A stretch of DNA of 64,000 nucleotides from Neobacillus sp. FSL H8-0543 (lineage in GTDB: Bacteria > Bacillota > Bacilli > Bacillales > Cytobacillaceae), in NCBI RefSeq assembly GCF_038592905.1, contig NZ_CP151943.1:3794501-3858500 (forward strand), given 5' to 3'. The notes beneath the pieces are model-generated. The model was not told the origin of the DNA, did not search any database, and saw only the letters and a program-made list of their open reading frames with translations. Shown piece after piece: positions 18,356 to 26,998 of the stretch. The position numbers were made by a program, and so were the translations under genes. Every line of letters begins with the position of its first letter. Position 1 is the stretch's first letter.

Positions 18356-18370
18356 CCAATTTTAATAGCC

Positions 18371-18407
18371 AAAAAAAAGCGAAAAAGGATTAGCTTCCTT
18401 TTTCGCT
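18371..18407 (-). terminator. yajQ terminator
   Basis: The stem AGCGAAAAAGGA / TCCTTTTTCGCT is followed on the minus strand by eight T residues, just beyond the yajQ stop. Confidence 0.85.
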
Positions 18408-18418
18408 CATTAATGATA

Positions 18419-18910
18419 TTATCGATAATTAATAAATTGTACATCCACTGTCAGTTCCGCTTCACGGACCAAAGAGATAATTTTTTGCAGGTCGTCACGA
18501 TTTTTGCCACTCACGCGAACTTGGTCATCCTGGACCTGGCTCTTTACCTTGACGCCACTATTTTTTATTATTGTATTGATCTTTTTTGCATTTTCCTTGT
18601 CAATCCCTTGAACCAATTTTGCCCGTTGGCGGACGGTCCCGCCAGATGCTTTTTCAATCTTACCGTAATCGAGATTTCTAACTGGTACCCCTCTTTTGAT
18701 CAATCTGCCAAGTAAAACGTCTTTCAGTTGATCCATTTTAAATTCATCGTCTGAAACAAGTACAAGATCTTCTTTATCTAGTGTGACATCACTTTTGCTG
18801 CCTTTAAAATCATAACGAGTTTTGATTTCCTTCATCGTGGCAGTAATCGCATTTGTGACTTCAGTAAAGTCTACTTTGGATACAATATCAAATGATTCAT
18901 CTTTGGCCAT
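18419..18910 (-). CDS. YajQ family nucleotide-binding protein (DUF520)
   Basis: At 163 residues this is a full-length YajQ protein ([35 protein letters not shown], ending VDVQFINYR). YajQ proteins have two ferredoxin-like folds and bind nucleotides; some homologues bind cyclic di-GMP, and in Bacillus phages they assist transcription. It is a single gene with its own terminator, divergent from cvfB. No regulatory motif is seen in the 136-base promoter gap. Confidence 0.93.
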   Translation of the reverse strand: MAKDESFDIVSKVDFTEVTNAITATMKEIKTRYDFKGSKSDVTLDKEDLVLVSDDEFKMDQLKDVLLGRLIKRGVPVRNLDYGKIEKASGGTVRQRAKLVQGIDKENAKKINTIIKNSGVKVKSQVQDDQVRVSGKNRDDLQKIISLVREAELTVDVQFINYR

Positions 18911-19046
18911 AATAAAACCTCCAGTAATTTTTCTTACCTATGTAGATTCCTGCTAAAGTTTCCCTTTATGGCTACATTATAGTAAAATATAGCAGTTCAA
19001 ACAACTACTTGAAAAAAAACAATAGTAAAAAGAAAAGGTGAGTTAA

Positions 19047-19910
19047 ATGTCATTACAAGAACTAATTGGTCAAACCACCACTTTAACGGTAGCTAGAATA
19101 GCTGATTTTGGCTATTTTTTAACAGACGGAGAAGAAGATGTATTATTGCATATAAAAGAAGCAGATCGAGAATATGAAGTGGATGAATCTGTAGAGGTGT
19201 TCCTTTATGTCGATTCGGAAGGCAGAACGTCCGCTTCTACAACGATACCTCCAATTGCTATTGGAAAATATGCTTGGCTTAAAGTAGTCGATGCCAACCC
19301 TCATGTAGGTGTGTTTTTAGACATTGGTCTAAAAAAGGATTTATTATTAGGAGCCGATGACCTCCCTGTCCACAAGTCAGTCTGGCCTAAGGCTGGTGAT
19401 TTAGTGTATGTTACCTTACGGGTAAATAATAATTACCTCTTATATGCTAGGCTTGCATCGGACCCTATTATTGAATCGATTTCGATAGAGGCAGACTCAG
19501 AGGATTTTAACAAAAATATTCAGGGGCACATTTACCGAACTGCAAAGGTAGGAAGCTGGATTTATACAATTGAGGGTTTTAAAGGATTTATTCATGAATC
19601 GCAACGGACACAGGAACCTCGTTTAGGACAATTGGTTGAAGGTCGAATCATTGATGTCAAGGTAGATGGAACAATCAATGTAACGTTACACCCAAGAAAA
19701 CAGGAATCACAAGACCTTGATGCGGAAAGGGTTTATGAATATTTAATGAGTAGAAATGGTGCGATGCCATTCACTGATAAAAGTATGCCAGAGGAAATTC
19801 AAGAACGGTTTCAGTTAAGTAAAGGTGCGTTTAAACGTGCCCTCGGAAAATTGATGAAAGAGGGCAGAGTATATCAAGAAGGAAGCTGGACGTACGAGAA
19901 GAAAGAATAA
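19047..19910 (+). CDS. cvfB: CvfB-family S1 RNA-binding protein (YitL)
   Basis: This 287-residue protein consists of successive S1-type OB folds (LTVARIADFGYFL, WLKVVDANPHVGVFLDIGL, GHIYRTAKVGSWIYTIEGFK) and a C-terminal winged-helix segment (FQLSKGAFKRALGKLMKEGR), as in S. aureus CvfB and B. subtilis YitL. CvfB binds RNA and affects virulence-gene expression in staphylococci; the Bacillus role is not defined. Start: ATG after GAAAAGGTGAG. Confidence 0.93.
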   Translation: MSLQELIGQTTTLTVARIADFGYFLTDGEEDVLLHIKEADREYEVDESVEVFLYVDSEGRTSASTTIPPIAIGKYAWLKVVDANPHVGVFLDIGLKKDLLLGADDLPVHKSVWPKAGDLVYVTLRVNNNYLLYARLASDPIIESISIEADSEDFNKNIQGHIYRTAKVGSWIYTIEGFKGFIHESQRTQEPRLGQLVEGRIIDVKVDGTINVTLHPRKQESQDLDAERVYEYLMSRNGAMPFTDKSMPEEIQERFQLSKGAFKRALGKLMKEGRVYQEGSWTYEKKE

Positions 19911-19981
19911 CTTTTCCTTACATACTCTTTTTCAAATTGACTACACTAAGGGTGAAATAGCAATTTGAAAGGGGTAAGGAA

Positions 19982-20113
19982 ATGCCACATACTTCTGATA
20001 ACGATAAAAAAGCCAAGGACAATAATGCCTTGCTGCACGAAAAGAATATGATGAGTGAAAAGAATCGTCAGGCAGGAAAAAATCAATACTCCAAGAAAAC
20101 AGATCATAAATAA
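19982..20113 (+). CDS. Small basic protein, DUF3941-like
   Basis: This 43-residue, highly charged protein (MPHTSDNDKKAKDNNALLHE, ending KNQYSKKTDHK) is preceded by GAAAGGGGTAAGGAA and followed at once by a strong hairpin terminator. Composition and the NRQAGKNQYSKKT tail match the short DUF3941 family of bacilli as I recall it. The function is unknown. It is too short for routine ORF cut-offs. Confidence 0.75.
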   Translation: MPHTSDNDKKAKDNNALLHEKNMMSEKNRQAGKNQYSKKTDHK

Positions 20114-20148
20114 AAAATAAGTGAGGGGTAACCTCACTTATTTTTTTG
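20113..20148. terminator. Bidirectional terminator
   Basis: The stem AAAATAAGTGAGG / CCTCACTTATTTT has A/T runs on both flanks. It separates the small DUF3941-like gene from the convergent degV. Confidence 0.88.
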
Positions 20149-20157
20149 CTTTTTATA

Positions 20158-21018
20158 TTATGATGGCAGTTGATTTAAGAAAAAGATAGAAATAGTTCCT
20201 GGACCAGTATGGGCACCAACAGCTGAGCCGATGTCAGAGATATATACCTCTTTAGGATGAAATTCCTCTTCAATCATCGCCTTTACTTCTAATACTGTTT
20301 CTTCTGAATCCGCATGGCTTATCCCAATTACTTGATTACTCATGTCAGCACCGCGCTCATTCATAATTTCAACTAAACGGCGCATGACTTTCTTTTTACC
20401 ACGCAGCTTCTCAATGGGAACAAGTTTGCCATCTTCAACATTTAAGATAGGTTTAATATTCAATAAGCCTCCAAGGAAAGCTGAGGCCTTTGATACTCGG
20501 CCGCCTTTAGCAAGATAATCTAAATCATCAACTGTAAAGAGATGCTCCATATGTTGACTTCTGAATAGAACATCTTTCAGGATTTCTTCTTTTGCAACAT
20601 TGCCAGATGCAAGTCTTGCTGCTTCCTTAACGATCAGGCCTACTCCAAGAGATGCACACTTTGTATCAACGATAGTTAAATTAAAGTTTGGATATTTTTC
20701 CTTCACTTGGTCAAGAATCATAACAGACGTCTGATATGTACCTGATAATTCAGAAGAGAAGGAAATATATATTCCATCTTCATTGTTCTCAGCCATTTTC
20801 ATAAACACTTCTTCAAATAATTGAGGAGAAACCTGTGATGTTTTTGGTACCTCACCGCTGCGGATGGCATCATATACCGTCTTTGGATCAATTGTCTTAA
20901 CATCTTCATATTCTTGGCCATTTACATGAACTCTTAACGGAAATAATGTGACGTTAGATTCATTGTAAAAATATTTAGGTAAATCGCATGCGCTGTCAGC
21001 TAGTATTTTTACCTGCAT
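20158..21018 (-). CDS. DegV family protein (YitS), fatty-acid-binding
   Basis: This 286-residue DegV protein starts MQVKILADSACDLPKYF and carries FSSELSGTYQT and YLAKGGRVSKASAFLG, the family's lipid-binding signatures. DegV/FakB-type proteins bind a fatty acid and present it to a FakA kinase. The position beside yitT matches B. subtilis yitS. The ATG at 21018 is preferred (AGTAGGTGAG upstream) over a GTG at 21027. Confidence 0.92.
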   Translation of the reverse strand: MQVKILADSACDLPKYFYNESNVTLFPLRVHVNGQEYEDVKTIDPKTVYDAIRSGEVPKTSQVSPQLFEEVFMKMAENNEDGIYISFSSELSGTYQTSVMILDQVKEKYPNFNLTIVDTKCASLGVGLIVKEAARLASGNVAKEEILKDVLFRSQHMEHLFTVDDLDYLAKGGRVSKASAFLGGLLNIKPILNVEDGKLVPIEKLRGKKKVMRRLVEIMNERGADMSNQVIGISHADSEETVLEVKAMIEEEFHPKEVYISDIGSAVGAHTGPGTISIFFLNQLPS

Positions 21019-21135
21019 GAAGCTCACCTACTTTCAAACTAATATATTTTCAGTTTATCGGTTTCAAACGAAAAATACAATTATCTAGTCAAGAATTTAA
21101 CCTAATCAATCCATAAGGATGAAAGGAATGGTAGG

Positions 21136-21978
21136 ATGCTGTGGAGTCAATCAAAAAAGGTAGTAGTTGTAATAGTAGGGGCATTCTTAAACGCACTAGC
21201 AATAAATTTCTTTTTAATTCCCGCAAATGTATATTCTAGCGGCTTTACAGGGGTTGCTCAATTACTCTCAAAGGTATTGAGTGAACAGACACCGCTTAAT
21301 GTCTCCATGGGGTTTCTATTACTGGCTCTTAATATTCCGGTAGCAGTTCTTGGCTGGCTGAAGGTAGGGAAGTCGTTTACGTTATATAGCTTTTTAAGTG
21401 TTGCCATGTCCTCGCTCTTTCTAGAACTAATACCAATCAAACAGGTTTCAGCAGACATCCTGCTTAACGCCGTTTTTGGCGGTGTGATAGTAGCTGTTGG
21501 GGTTGGTATCACATTAAAATGGGGGGCATCAACAGGCGGATTAGACATTATTGCGATGGTATTATCAAGGATGAAAGACAAGCCGATAGGTACTTATTTG
21601 TTTATTTTAAATGGATTTATCATTATTTCAGCCGGTTTTCTTTTTGGCTGGGAAAAGGCACTTTACACCATAGTGTCTTTATATGCCACTACAAGGGTGG
21701 TTGACGCCATTCATACAAGTCATGCCAAACTTACTGCGATGGTCATTACAAAGAAGGCGGATGAACTAAAAGCAGCGATTCATTCACAGCTTGTTCGGGG
21801 GATCACGATGATTCCGGCGAAGGGGGCTTTTTCGAATGAACCAAGGGATATTATGATGATTGTTGTTACTCGTTACGAGCTTTTTGATTTAGAGAGGATT
21901 ATTAAGGAGATAGATCCGAATGCCTTTACCAATATCATTCAAACAACAGGGGTTTTTGGATTTTTCCGTAGGGATTAA
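21136..21978 (+). CDS. yitT: YitT family (DUF161/DUF2179) membrane protein
   Basis: This is a 280-residue protein with five to six N-terminal transmembrane helices (ANVYSSGFTGVAQLLSKVL, GGASTGGLDIIA-like glycine motifs) and a C-terminal cytosolic DUF2179 domain (LVRGITMIPAKGAFSNEPRD, about 210-280). Its transport function is unproven. The gene order yitS-yitT-yitU-yitV-yitW is retained. Confidence 0.92.
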   Translation: MLWSQSKKVVVVIVGAFLNALAINFFLIPANVYSSGFTGVAQLLSKVLSEQTPLNVSMGFLLLALNIPVAVLGWLKVGKSFTLYSFLSVAMSSLFLELIPIKQVSADILLNAVFGGVIVAVGVGITLKWGASTGGLDIIAMVLSRMKDKPIGTYLFILNGFIIISAGFLFGWEKALYTIVSLYATTRVVDAIHTSHAKLTAMVITKKADELKAAIHSQLVRGITMIPAKGAFSNEPRDIMMIVVTRYELFDLERIIKEIDPNAFTNIIQTTGVFGFFRRD

Positions 21979-21993
21979 TGGCTGCAATCCTAT

Positions 21994-22036
21994 AAAAAAG
22001 AAAGCTGACATGATAGGATCATGCCAGCTTTCTTTT
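21994..22036. terminator. Bidirectional terminator after yitT
   Basis: The long stem AAAAAGAAAGCTGaCATGA / TCATGcCAGCTTTCTTTTT lies between convergent genes. Confidence 0.9.
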
Positions 22037-22221
22037 TATTGCATTTGTTCAAGCTCAGTTTGCATTTCTTGGAGCTGACTTTGTTCTGCGACGGTTGAAT
22101 TGGCGAAAGCAGAACTTAGTGCATTCTTTGCCTTCCCAACAGCAGATTCGCGATACTCAGGGTTGGCGTTCTTTGCCATCTCAACAAATCTTCTTGCTTC
22201 CTGGAACAATTGGTTACCCAT
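22036..22221 (-). CDS. DUF3813-like small protein
   Basis: This 61-residue helical protein (MGNQLFQEARRFVEMAKNAN, ending EMQTELEQMQ) matches the small DUF3813 family found in this neighbourhood of bacilli, as far as I can judge. It contains no cysteine or membrane segment and is probably a coiled coil. It starts 2 bases after the upstream 50-residue gene and forms an operon with it. Confidence 0.75.
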   Translation of the reverse strand: MGNQLFQEARRFVEMAKNANPEYRESAVGKAKNALSSAFANSTVAEQSQLQEMQTELEQMQ

Positions 22222-22223
22222 CG

Positions 22224-22376
22224 TTATATTCCTCCAAGCGAGGATTCATGTACGTTCGCCATTTTTTGAGCTTCTGCTTCGGCGTAGGTCATATGATAAG
22301 GAAAACGTTCGCCATGCTTACTAACGGTATCCTTTCCTTGCTGGACAAAGCGTTTTGATTTGTTTCGTTTACCCAT
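22224..22376 (-). CDS. Small hypothetical protein (50 aa)
   Basis: MGKRNKSKRFVQQGKDTVSK begins a basic 50-residue protein ending ANVHESSLGGI. It has a TTGGAGGGATTCG ribosome binding site and directly precedes the DUF3813-like gene, so both are translated from one message. I do not recognise the family. The position between yitT and yitU corresponds to the small yizC gene of B. subtilis, but I cannot confirm homology. Confidence 0.7.
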   Translation of the reverse strand: MGKRNKSKRFVQQGKDTVSKHGERFPYHMTYAEAEAQKMANVHESSLGGI

Positions 22377-22485
22377 TCGAATCCCTCCAATTTGGTGAGC
22401 TCGTTGTGAGAACAGCTAAGCTGCCTCAAAAAATAGTATGCTCCCAATTAGCGAATTTCATTTAGGAAAACTATGGTGAATACCC

Positions 22486-23301
22486 TTATAACTTTAAATT
22501 TAACAAATCAGCCAAATATACACCGACACCGTCTTCCTCGTTAGTAAGGGTGACTTCGTTGGCAATATTTTTCACTGTGTCAATCCCGTTGCCCATAGCG
22601 ACACCATAACCAGCATATTCAAGCATTTCCAAATCGTTATCCTCATCACCGAAAGCAATAATCCTTTCAGGAGGGATGTTGAAATATTCAGATGCCTTTT
22701 TTAAACCAACTGCTTTACTTAAGCCGGTTTTGATAATTTCAATCACATGCCATGGTGCGGCCCAACTGCGATGATCAATCACTTCAGCATGAACATCAGA
22801 TAAATGCTGGCGAATATCCTTTAATTGGTCTTCCTCTGTATGAATTAACAGACTTGTTGGAGAATCCTTCAAGAAATTGCTCAAATCTCCAGTTGTAACC
22901 TTTGGATTGCCCATACTAAAGATATCTAATAGTTTTTCATCATGATAATGGAAATAAACCTCATCAATTACTTCTGCAATAATATTGTGAAATTGAAAGG
23001 AACGGCAAGCTTCCACTATATCCTTAGCGACTTTTACGTCCAAAGGTTCATGATAAAACCCCCACTTATGATTGCTGGGATTATGCATGAAAGCCCCATT
23101 AAAATTGACAATCGGTGTGTCTAACTCTAATTCACGATAATATAGTTCGCTTGAGCGGTAGGGCCTTCCCGTTGCAATCATTACTACATGTCCTGCATTT
23201 CTGGCCTTCCTTAAGATTTCCTTGGTTTTTAAGGAAATCGTTTTATCATCCTTTAATAAGGTTCCATCTAAATCTAATGCAATTAAGTGTTTATCTGCCA
23301 T
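22486..23301 (-). CDS. Cof-type HAD-IIB phosphatase (YitU)
   Basis: This 271-residue HAD hydrolase contains motif I DLDGTLLKDD (nucleophile Asp near residue 10), motif II ATGRPYR, Lys in KTGLSKAVGLK, and motif IV FGDEDNDLEM. The C2B cap places it in the Cof family, whose members dephosphorylate sugar phosphates, FMN precursors or similar. B. subtilis YitU is among the 5-amino-6-ribitylamino-uracil phosphate phosphatases of riboflavin synthesis, so that activity is possible. It is divergent from yitV. Confidence 0.9.
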   Translation of the reverse strand: MADKHLIALDLDGTLLKDDKTISLKTKEILRKARNAGHVVMIATGRPYRSSELYYRELELDTPIVNFNGAFMHNPSNHKWGFYHEPLDVKVAKDIVEACRSFQFHNIIAEVIDEVYFHYHDEKLLDIFSMGNPKVTTGDLSNFLKDSPTSLLIHTEEDQLKDIRQHLSDVHAEVIDHRSWAAPWHVIEIIKTGLSKAVGLKKASEYFNIPPERIIAFGDEDNDLEMLEYAGYGVAMGNGIDTVKNIANEVTLTNEEDGVGVYLADLLNLKL

Positions 23302-23519
23302 AATGACTCCCTCTTTTTACATAATTTAAGTCATAGCTTTAGATTTAAGTTCATCTACATGATACACTACAACTATGGTTTTTTTCAGACACTGGAAAAG
23401 TGTATTAGAAATTTCTATAATTACTATGTTAACAATTTTATACCCAATCTGTAAAAAAATTCACTTCAAAAGTTTTTGCATACCGCTATAATAGTTTTAG
23501 CATCAGGAGGTTTTTCCAC

Positions 23520-24293
23520 GTGGTAATCGTTGAAAATCATTTAATAAACCGAATTCCATTGTTACATATTGTGAAGAAGGATGCGCAGCTTGAAACACTT
23601 CCGTTTATTATTTTTAGCCATGGATTTACCAGTGCGAAGGAGCATAATCTCCATTATGCCTATTTATTAGCGGAAAAGGGATTTCGAGTTATCCTTCCCG
23701 AAGCATTATACCATGGTGAACGGGAGCAAGGGATTTCGGAGGAAATCTTCTATGGGCATTTTTGGGAGATTGTCATAAAGACAATCCATGAATTAAATAA
23801 TATAAAGGAATACTATGTACAGGAGGGGTTAGCTGATCCAGAACGAATTGGTCTTGCTGGTACTTCAATGGGTGGTATGGTTACTTTAGGCGCTTTAACA
23901 AAATATAAATGGGCAAAAGCAGCAGTTAGCTTAATGGGGATGCCGGCCTATGAAAATTATTCCCTTTGGCAAATGGATCAACTACAAGGCCAGGGAATCA
24001 AGCTTCCATTTACAGAAACTCAGATTTCTGAGCAATTATCGATTCTTCGTCAATTTGATTTGAGTCTTCAACAAGAAAAACTGGAAAAACGTCCGTTATT
24101 ATTCTGGCATGGTAAAAAAGATCCGATTGTGCCTTTCGAGTTAACATACCAATTTTACCAATCCATTAAGAATGATTATGAGGAAGTGCCAGAAAATCTT
24201 CATTTTATTATCGATGAGCGAGCGGATCACAAGGTGAGCAGAGAAGGGTTAGAAGCAACGATTGAATGGTTTGAGAAATACTTGTTACATTAA
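23520..24293 (+). CDS. yitV: Alpha/beta-hydrolase, YitV-type esterase
   Basis: This 257-residue alpha/beta hydrolase has oxyanion-loop sequence IFSHGFTSAKEHN, nucleophile elbow GTSMGG (Ser near 118), acid in HGKKDPIVPF and His in ERADHKVS. It fits the prolyl-oligopeptidase-like esterase YitV. The GTG start at 23520 has an ideal CAGGAGG site 9 bases upstream. A likely -10 TATAAT lies about 35 bases before the site. The short 20-base gap to yitW suggests co-transcription. Confidence 0.9.
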   Translation: MVIVENHLINRIPLLHIVKKDAQLETLPFIIFSHGFTSAKEHNLHYAYLLAEKGFRVILPEALYHGEREQGISEEIFYGHFWEIVIKTIHELNNIKEYYVQEGLADPERIGLAGTSMGGMVTLGALTKYKWAKAAVSLMGMPAYENYSLWQMDQLQGQGIKLPFTETQISEQLSILRQFDLSLQQEKLEKRPLLFWHGKKDPIVPFELTYQFYQSIKNDYEEVPENLHFIIDERADHKVSREGLEATIEWFEKYLLH

Positions 24294-24313
24294 TATAAGA
24301 GGAGTGAATGTAA

Positions 24314-24622
24314 ATGAATGAAGAATTAAAAGAAAATATTATGGGCGCCTTAGAATTAGTAATAGATCCAGAGTTAGGCGTAGATATTGTTAATTTAGGA
24401 TTAGTATATGATGCTGAAATGGATGATGAAGGGAACACAACCATCACGATGACATTAACCTCGATGGGATGTCCTCTCGCAGGTACAATTGTTGACCAGG
24501 TAAAAAGAGCATTGGTTGATATTCCTGAGGTGAAAGAGGTAGAAGTAAATATCGTCTTTAACCCGCCTTGGACCAAGGAAATGATGTCACGCTATGCGAA
24601 GATTGCTTTAGGAATTCGTTAA
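24314..24622 (+). CDS. yitW: MIP18/DUF59 iron-sulfur assembly-type protein (YitW)
   Basis: This 102-residue MIP18-family protein shows the typical DPELGVDIVNLGLVYD and TLTSMGCPLAG with the reactive Cys, ending FNPPWTKEMMS. Homologues (SufT, PaaD) act in Fe-S cluster maturation. It sits 20 bases after yitV and 16 bases before a DsrE-like gene. Confidence 0.93.
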   Translation: MNEELKENIMGALELVIDPELGVDIVNLGLVYDAEMDDEGNTTITMTLTSMGCPLAGTIVDQVKRALVDIPEVKEVEVNIVFNPPWTKEMMSRYAKIALGIR

Positions 24623-24638
24623 GCAACGAGGAGTAAAA

Positions 24639-24977
24639 ATGAAAAACAAAGTGATATTAGTTAGCTCAAATCAACTTGGCCGTGGTAGTAATGAGTTGGG
24701 CGAGAATATTCTCGAAACGTTTTTTACTGTATTGAAACAACGGGATGTGTTGCCCACAGCTGTTTTTTGTATGAATAGCGGTGTTCTGACCATGACGAAG
24801 GATTCATTCGTATCGGTTCATTTGCAGGAATTAGAAGAAAAAGGTGTCGAGATTTTAGCTTGTAAAACATGTGTTGACCATTTTGAAGTTGAAAATAAAT
24901 TAAGCGTTGGAAAAATTAGTGGAATGGCCGATTTTGTTGAGCTTTCTGCTAAATATGAAGTAATGACCATTTCCTAA
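24639..24977 (+). CDS. DsrE/YedF-like sulfurtransferase-type protein
   Basis: The 112-residue product (MKNKVILVSSNQLGRGSNEL...) resembles the DsrE-like C-terminal domain of YedF 'selenium metabolism' proteins: GRGSNELGENILETFF, a FCMNSGV strand, and ACKTCVDHF with two cysteines near 77 and 80 that could carry persulfide. No N-terminal TusA domain is present, so it is a stand-alone version. It follows yitW closely and precedes a FNR-regulated radical SAM gene. A role in sulfur relay is inference. Confidence 0.8.
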   Translation: MKNKVILVSSNQLGRGSNELGENILETFFTVLKQRDVLPTAVFCMNSGVLTMTKDSFVSVHLQELEEKGVEILACKTCVDHFEVENKLSVGKISGMADFVELSAKYEVMTIS

Positions 24978-25004
24978 AAACGGCAAATTCTGCCGTTTTT
25001 TTTT
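24976..25004 (+). terminator. Terminator after the DsrE-like gene
   Basis: The stem AAAACGGCA / TGCCGTTTT with a 5-base loop is followed by a long T run. Confidence 0.9.
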
Positions 25005-25036
25005 GTCCACAATTTGTCCAAATTCTCTCTTCTATT

Positions 25037-25086
25037 TGTGAGGTAGTTCACTTTATAGCACTATAAACAACATTATAATACAGATA
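25037..25086 (+). promoter_or_regulatory. FNR-activated promoter of the radical SAM gene
   Basis: TGTGA-GGTAGT-TCACT (25037-25052) matches the Bacillus FNR box TGTGA-N6-TCACA with one mismatch. A perfect -10 TATAAT lies at 25074-25079. The implied start near 25086 puts the box centre at about -41.5, the class II activation position. There is no -35 hexamer, as expected for an activator-dependent promoter. Confidence 0.8.
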
Positions 25087-25130
25087 TTAAGGCTGTTTGT
25101 ATTTGAAGCGGCCGTTAGGAGGCGTTTCAT

Positions 25131-26255
25131 ATGGCTTTTGGCCGTGATTTTAATAAGGATCCATTTATCGTAATTTGGGAACTTACACGTGCATGTCAAC
25201 TAAAATGTCTACATTGCCGTGCTGAAGCACAATATAGAAGAGACCACCGTGAGCTAACATTTGAAGAAGGTAAAAATTTAATTGATCAAATATATGAAAT
25301 GAATAATCCCATGCTTGTATTTACTGGCGGAGACCCGTTGATGAGGGAAGATGTTTTTGATATCGCTAAGTATGCGGTTGAAAAAGGTGTGAGGGTATCA
25401 ATGACACCAAGTGCCACACCAAATGTAACAAAAGAAGCGATTGAAAAGGCAAAAGAGGTAGGACTTTCTCGTTGGGCTTTTAGTATTGATGGTCCAACAG
25501 CAGAAGTCCATGACCATTTCCGTGGAACACCTGGTTCGTTTGACCTTACGATGGAAAGAATTAAGTACCTGCATGAGCTTGAAATTCCAATTCAAATTAA
25601 TACTGTAATATCCAGATATAATATTGAATACCTTGATGAAATGGCAAAAATGGTTGAAGATTTGGATTGCGTATTATGGAGCGTCTTTTTCCTTGTTCCT
25701 ACTGGAAGAGGACAAGAATCCGATATGATTTCCCCTGTGGAACACGAAAAGGTCTTCAGATGGTTGTATGACCTAAGTAAGCGAGTATCTTTTGATATTA
25801 AGACAACAGCGGCACAGCATTATCGTCGTGTGGTTATTCAGCAGAAGATGAGAGAAGCGAAAGAACAGGTAGATGAAATAAATTACTTAACGGCATTAAC
25901 TGAACAAGGTTTAACAGGTTCAATTGATGGTTTGGGAAGAGCGCCAAAAGGTGTAAATGATGGAAATGGTTTTGTATTTATTTCTCATATTGGTGATGTA
26001 TATCCTAGTGGATTACTGCCTGTTAAGTGTGGAAATGTTCGGGAAACTCCTTTAGCAGAAATATATCGTGAATCACCAGTTTTCAAATCCTTAAGAGATC
26101 CGGACCAATATAAAGGAAAATGCGGCGTTTGTGAGTTCCGTCATGTTTGTGGCGGTTCAAGATCAAGAGCCTACGCGATGACAGGTGATTACCTAGAAAG
26201 CGAACCATTCTGTGTTTATATTCCAAAGGCAATGAGAGAAAAGCAAACACAGTAA
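25131..26255 (+). CDS. Radical SAM/SPASM protein, NirJ-like (TIGR04053-type)
   Basis: This 374-residue radical SAM enzyme has the C-x3-C-x2-C cluster motif ACQLKCLHCR (Cys22, 26, 29), the glycine motif FTGGDPLMR, and a C-terminal SPASM-type cluster region with Cys near 300, 331, 334, 340 and 361 (KCGVCEFRHVCGGSRSRA). The family is close to the haem-modifying NirJ/AhbC/AhbD enzymes, but no member of known function lies nearby and no precursor peptide is seen. It is monocistronic with its own FNR promoter, sits beside fnr, and ends at a strong terminator. It therefore works under oxygen limitation. The substrate is unknown. Confidence 0.88.
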   Translation: MAFGRDFNKDPFIVIWELTRACQLKCLHCRAEAQYRRDHRELTFEEGKNLIDQIYEMNNPMLVFTGGDPLMREDVFDIAKYAVEKGVRVSMTPSATPNVTKEAIEKAKEVGLSRWAFSIDGPTAEVHDHFRGTPGSFDLTMERIKYLHELEIPIQINTVISRYNIEYLDEMAKMVEDLDCVLWSVFFLVPTGRGQESDMISPVEHEKVFRWLYDLSKRVSFDIKTTAAQHYRRVVIQQKMREAKEQVDEINYLTALTEQGLTGSIDGLGRAPKGVNDGNGFVFISHIGDVYPSGLLPVKCGNVRETPLAEIYRESPVFKSLRDPDQYKGKCGVCEFRHVCGGSRSRAYAMTGDYLESEPFCVYIPKAMREKQTQ

Positions 26256-26261
26256 GAGATT

Positions 26262-26298
26262 AAAAAAGGGAGCAATCAGATTTGATTGCTCCCTTTTT
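26262..26298. terminator. Bidirectional terminator, radical SAM / fnr
   Basis: The stem AAAAAGGGAGCAATCA / TGATTGCTCCCTTTTT sits between convergent genes. Confidence 0.92.
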
Positions 26299-26299
26299 G

Positions 26300-26998
26300 C
26301 TACTCAATGTTACAATAAACGGCTGAACAATTTTCACAACCGATTTCATCCTTTAGGTATTGAAGATTCAAAATCGTAATTTTCCCTTTTTTAACGGAAA
26401 TGATCTTATCTTTCTTTAATTCACTTAGGATACGGTTGGTGCTTTCGCGGGATGTTCCGCAGAAATTAGCTAATTCTTGATTGGTTAACGGTAAATCGAT
26501 TAAAATTTCATTTTCTTTGTGAATACCATAACTATTAGTCATTCTAATAAGCGTGGAAAAAAGTGCACCGCGTTTCCCGTTTAATACTAGATCACGAAAT
26601 TTTGTTTGTGTCTTGCGGAAATGATCGCTCATCCATTTCATAAACTCAAAAGCAAGCTTACTATTTTGAAAAATTTCGCTTTCAAGAACGTTCTTTTTAA
26701 TCGAGACAATTTCGCCTTCCTCCAAAACCTTTGCACTTAGTAAGTATCTTGGACTATCTGTAAACAGAGTTAACTCTCCACAAATATCATTCTGTCCGCA
26801 AATCCTTAAGGAGAGTTCACGGCCATCAGAGGTGATTTTACTTATTTGGATTTTTCCGGAAACAATGACGTAAAGTTCTTCAGCGACCATTCCCTCTTGA
26901 AAAAGGAATGTTCCTCTTTCACTTTTGAACCTACGATCTGCAAATTTAAGTAATTCTTTAATTTCTATTGAATGGGTAGGTTTGATTGCAGCTAACAT
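26300..26998 (-). CDS. fnr: Crp/Fnr family anaerobic regulator Fnr (copy 1)
   Basis: This 232-residue protein has an N-terminal cyclic-nucleotide-type beta-roll, a dimer helix and a C-terminal winged helix (NQELANFCGTSRESTNRILS). The C-terminal Cys221-x2-Cys224-x4-Cys229 and Asp136 in TKFRDLVLNG correspond to the three cysteines and Asp that bind [4Fe-4S] in B. subtilis Fnr. It should therefore be an oxygen-sensing activator of nitrate-respiration genes, and FNR boxes do precede three genes in this window. It is divergent from moaA; no clear FNR box is seen in that gap. A paralogue lies at 36975-37667. Confidence 0.93.
   Translation of the reverse strand: MLAAIKPTHSIEIKELLKFADRRFKSERGTFLFQEGMVAEELYVIVSGKIQISKITSDGRELSLRICGQNDICGELTLFTDSPRYLLSAKVLEEGEIVSIKKNVLESEIFQNSKLAFEFMKWMSDHFRKTQTKFRDLVLNGKRGALFSTLIRMTNSYGIHKENEILIDLPLTNQELANFCGTSRESTNRILSELKKDKIISVKKGKITILNLQYLKDEIGCENCSAVYCNIE

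Noticed and set aside
18138..18359. 73-codon ORF on the minus strand
   Set aside because: It is mostly repeat copy 1 read in frame, with no start signal.
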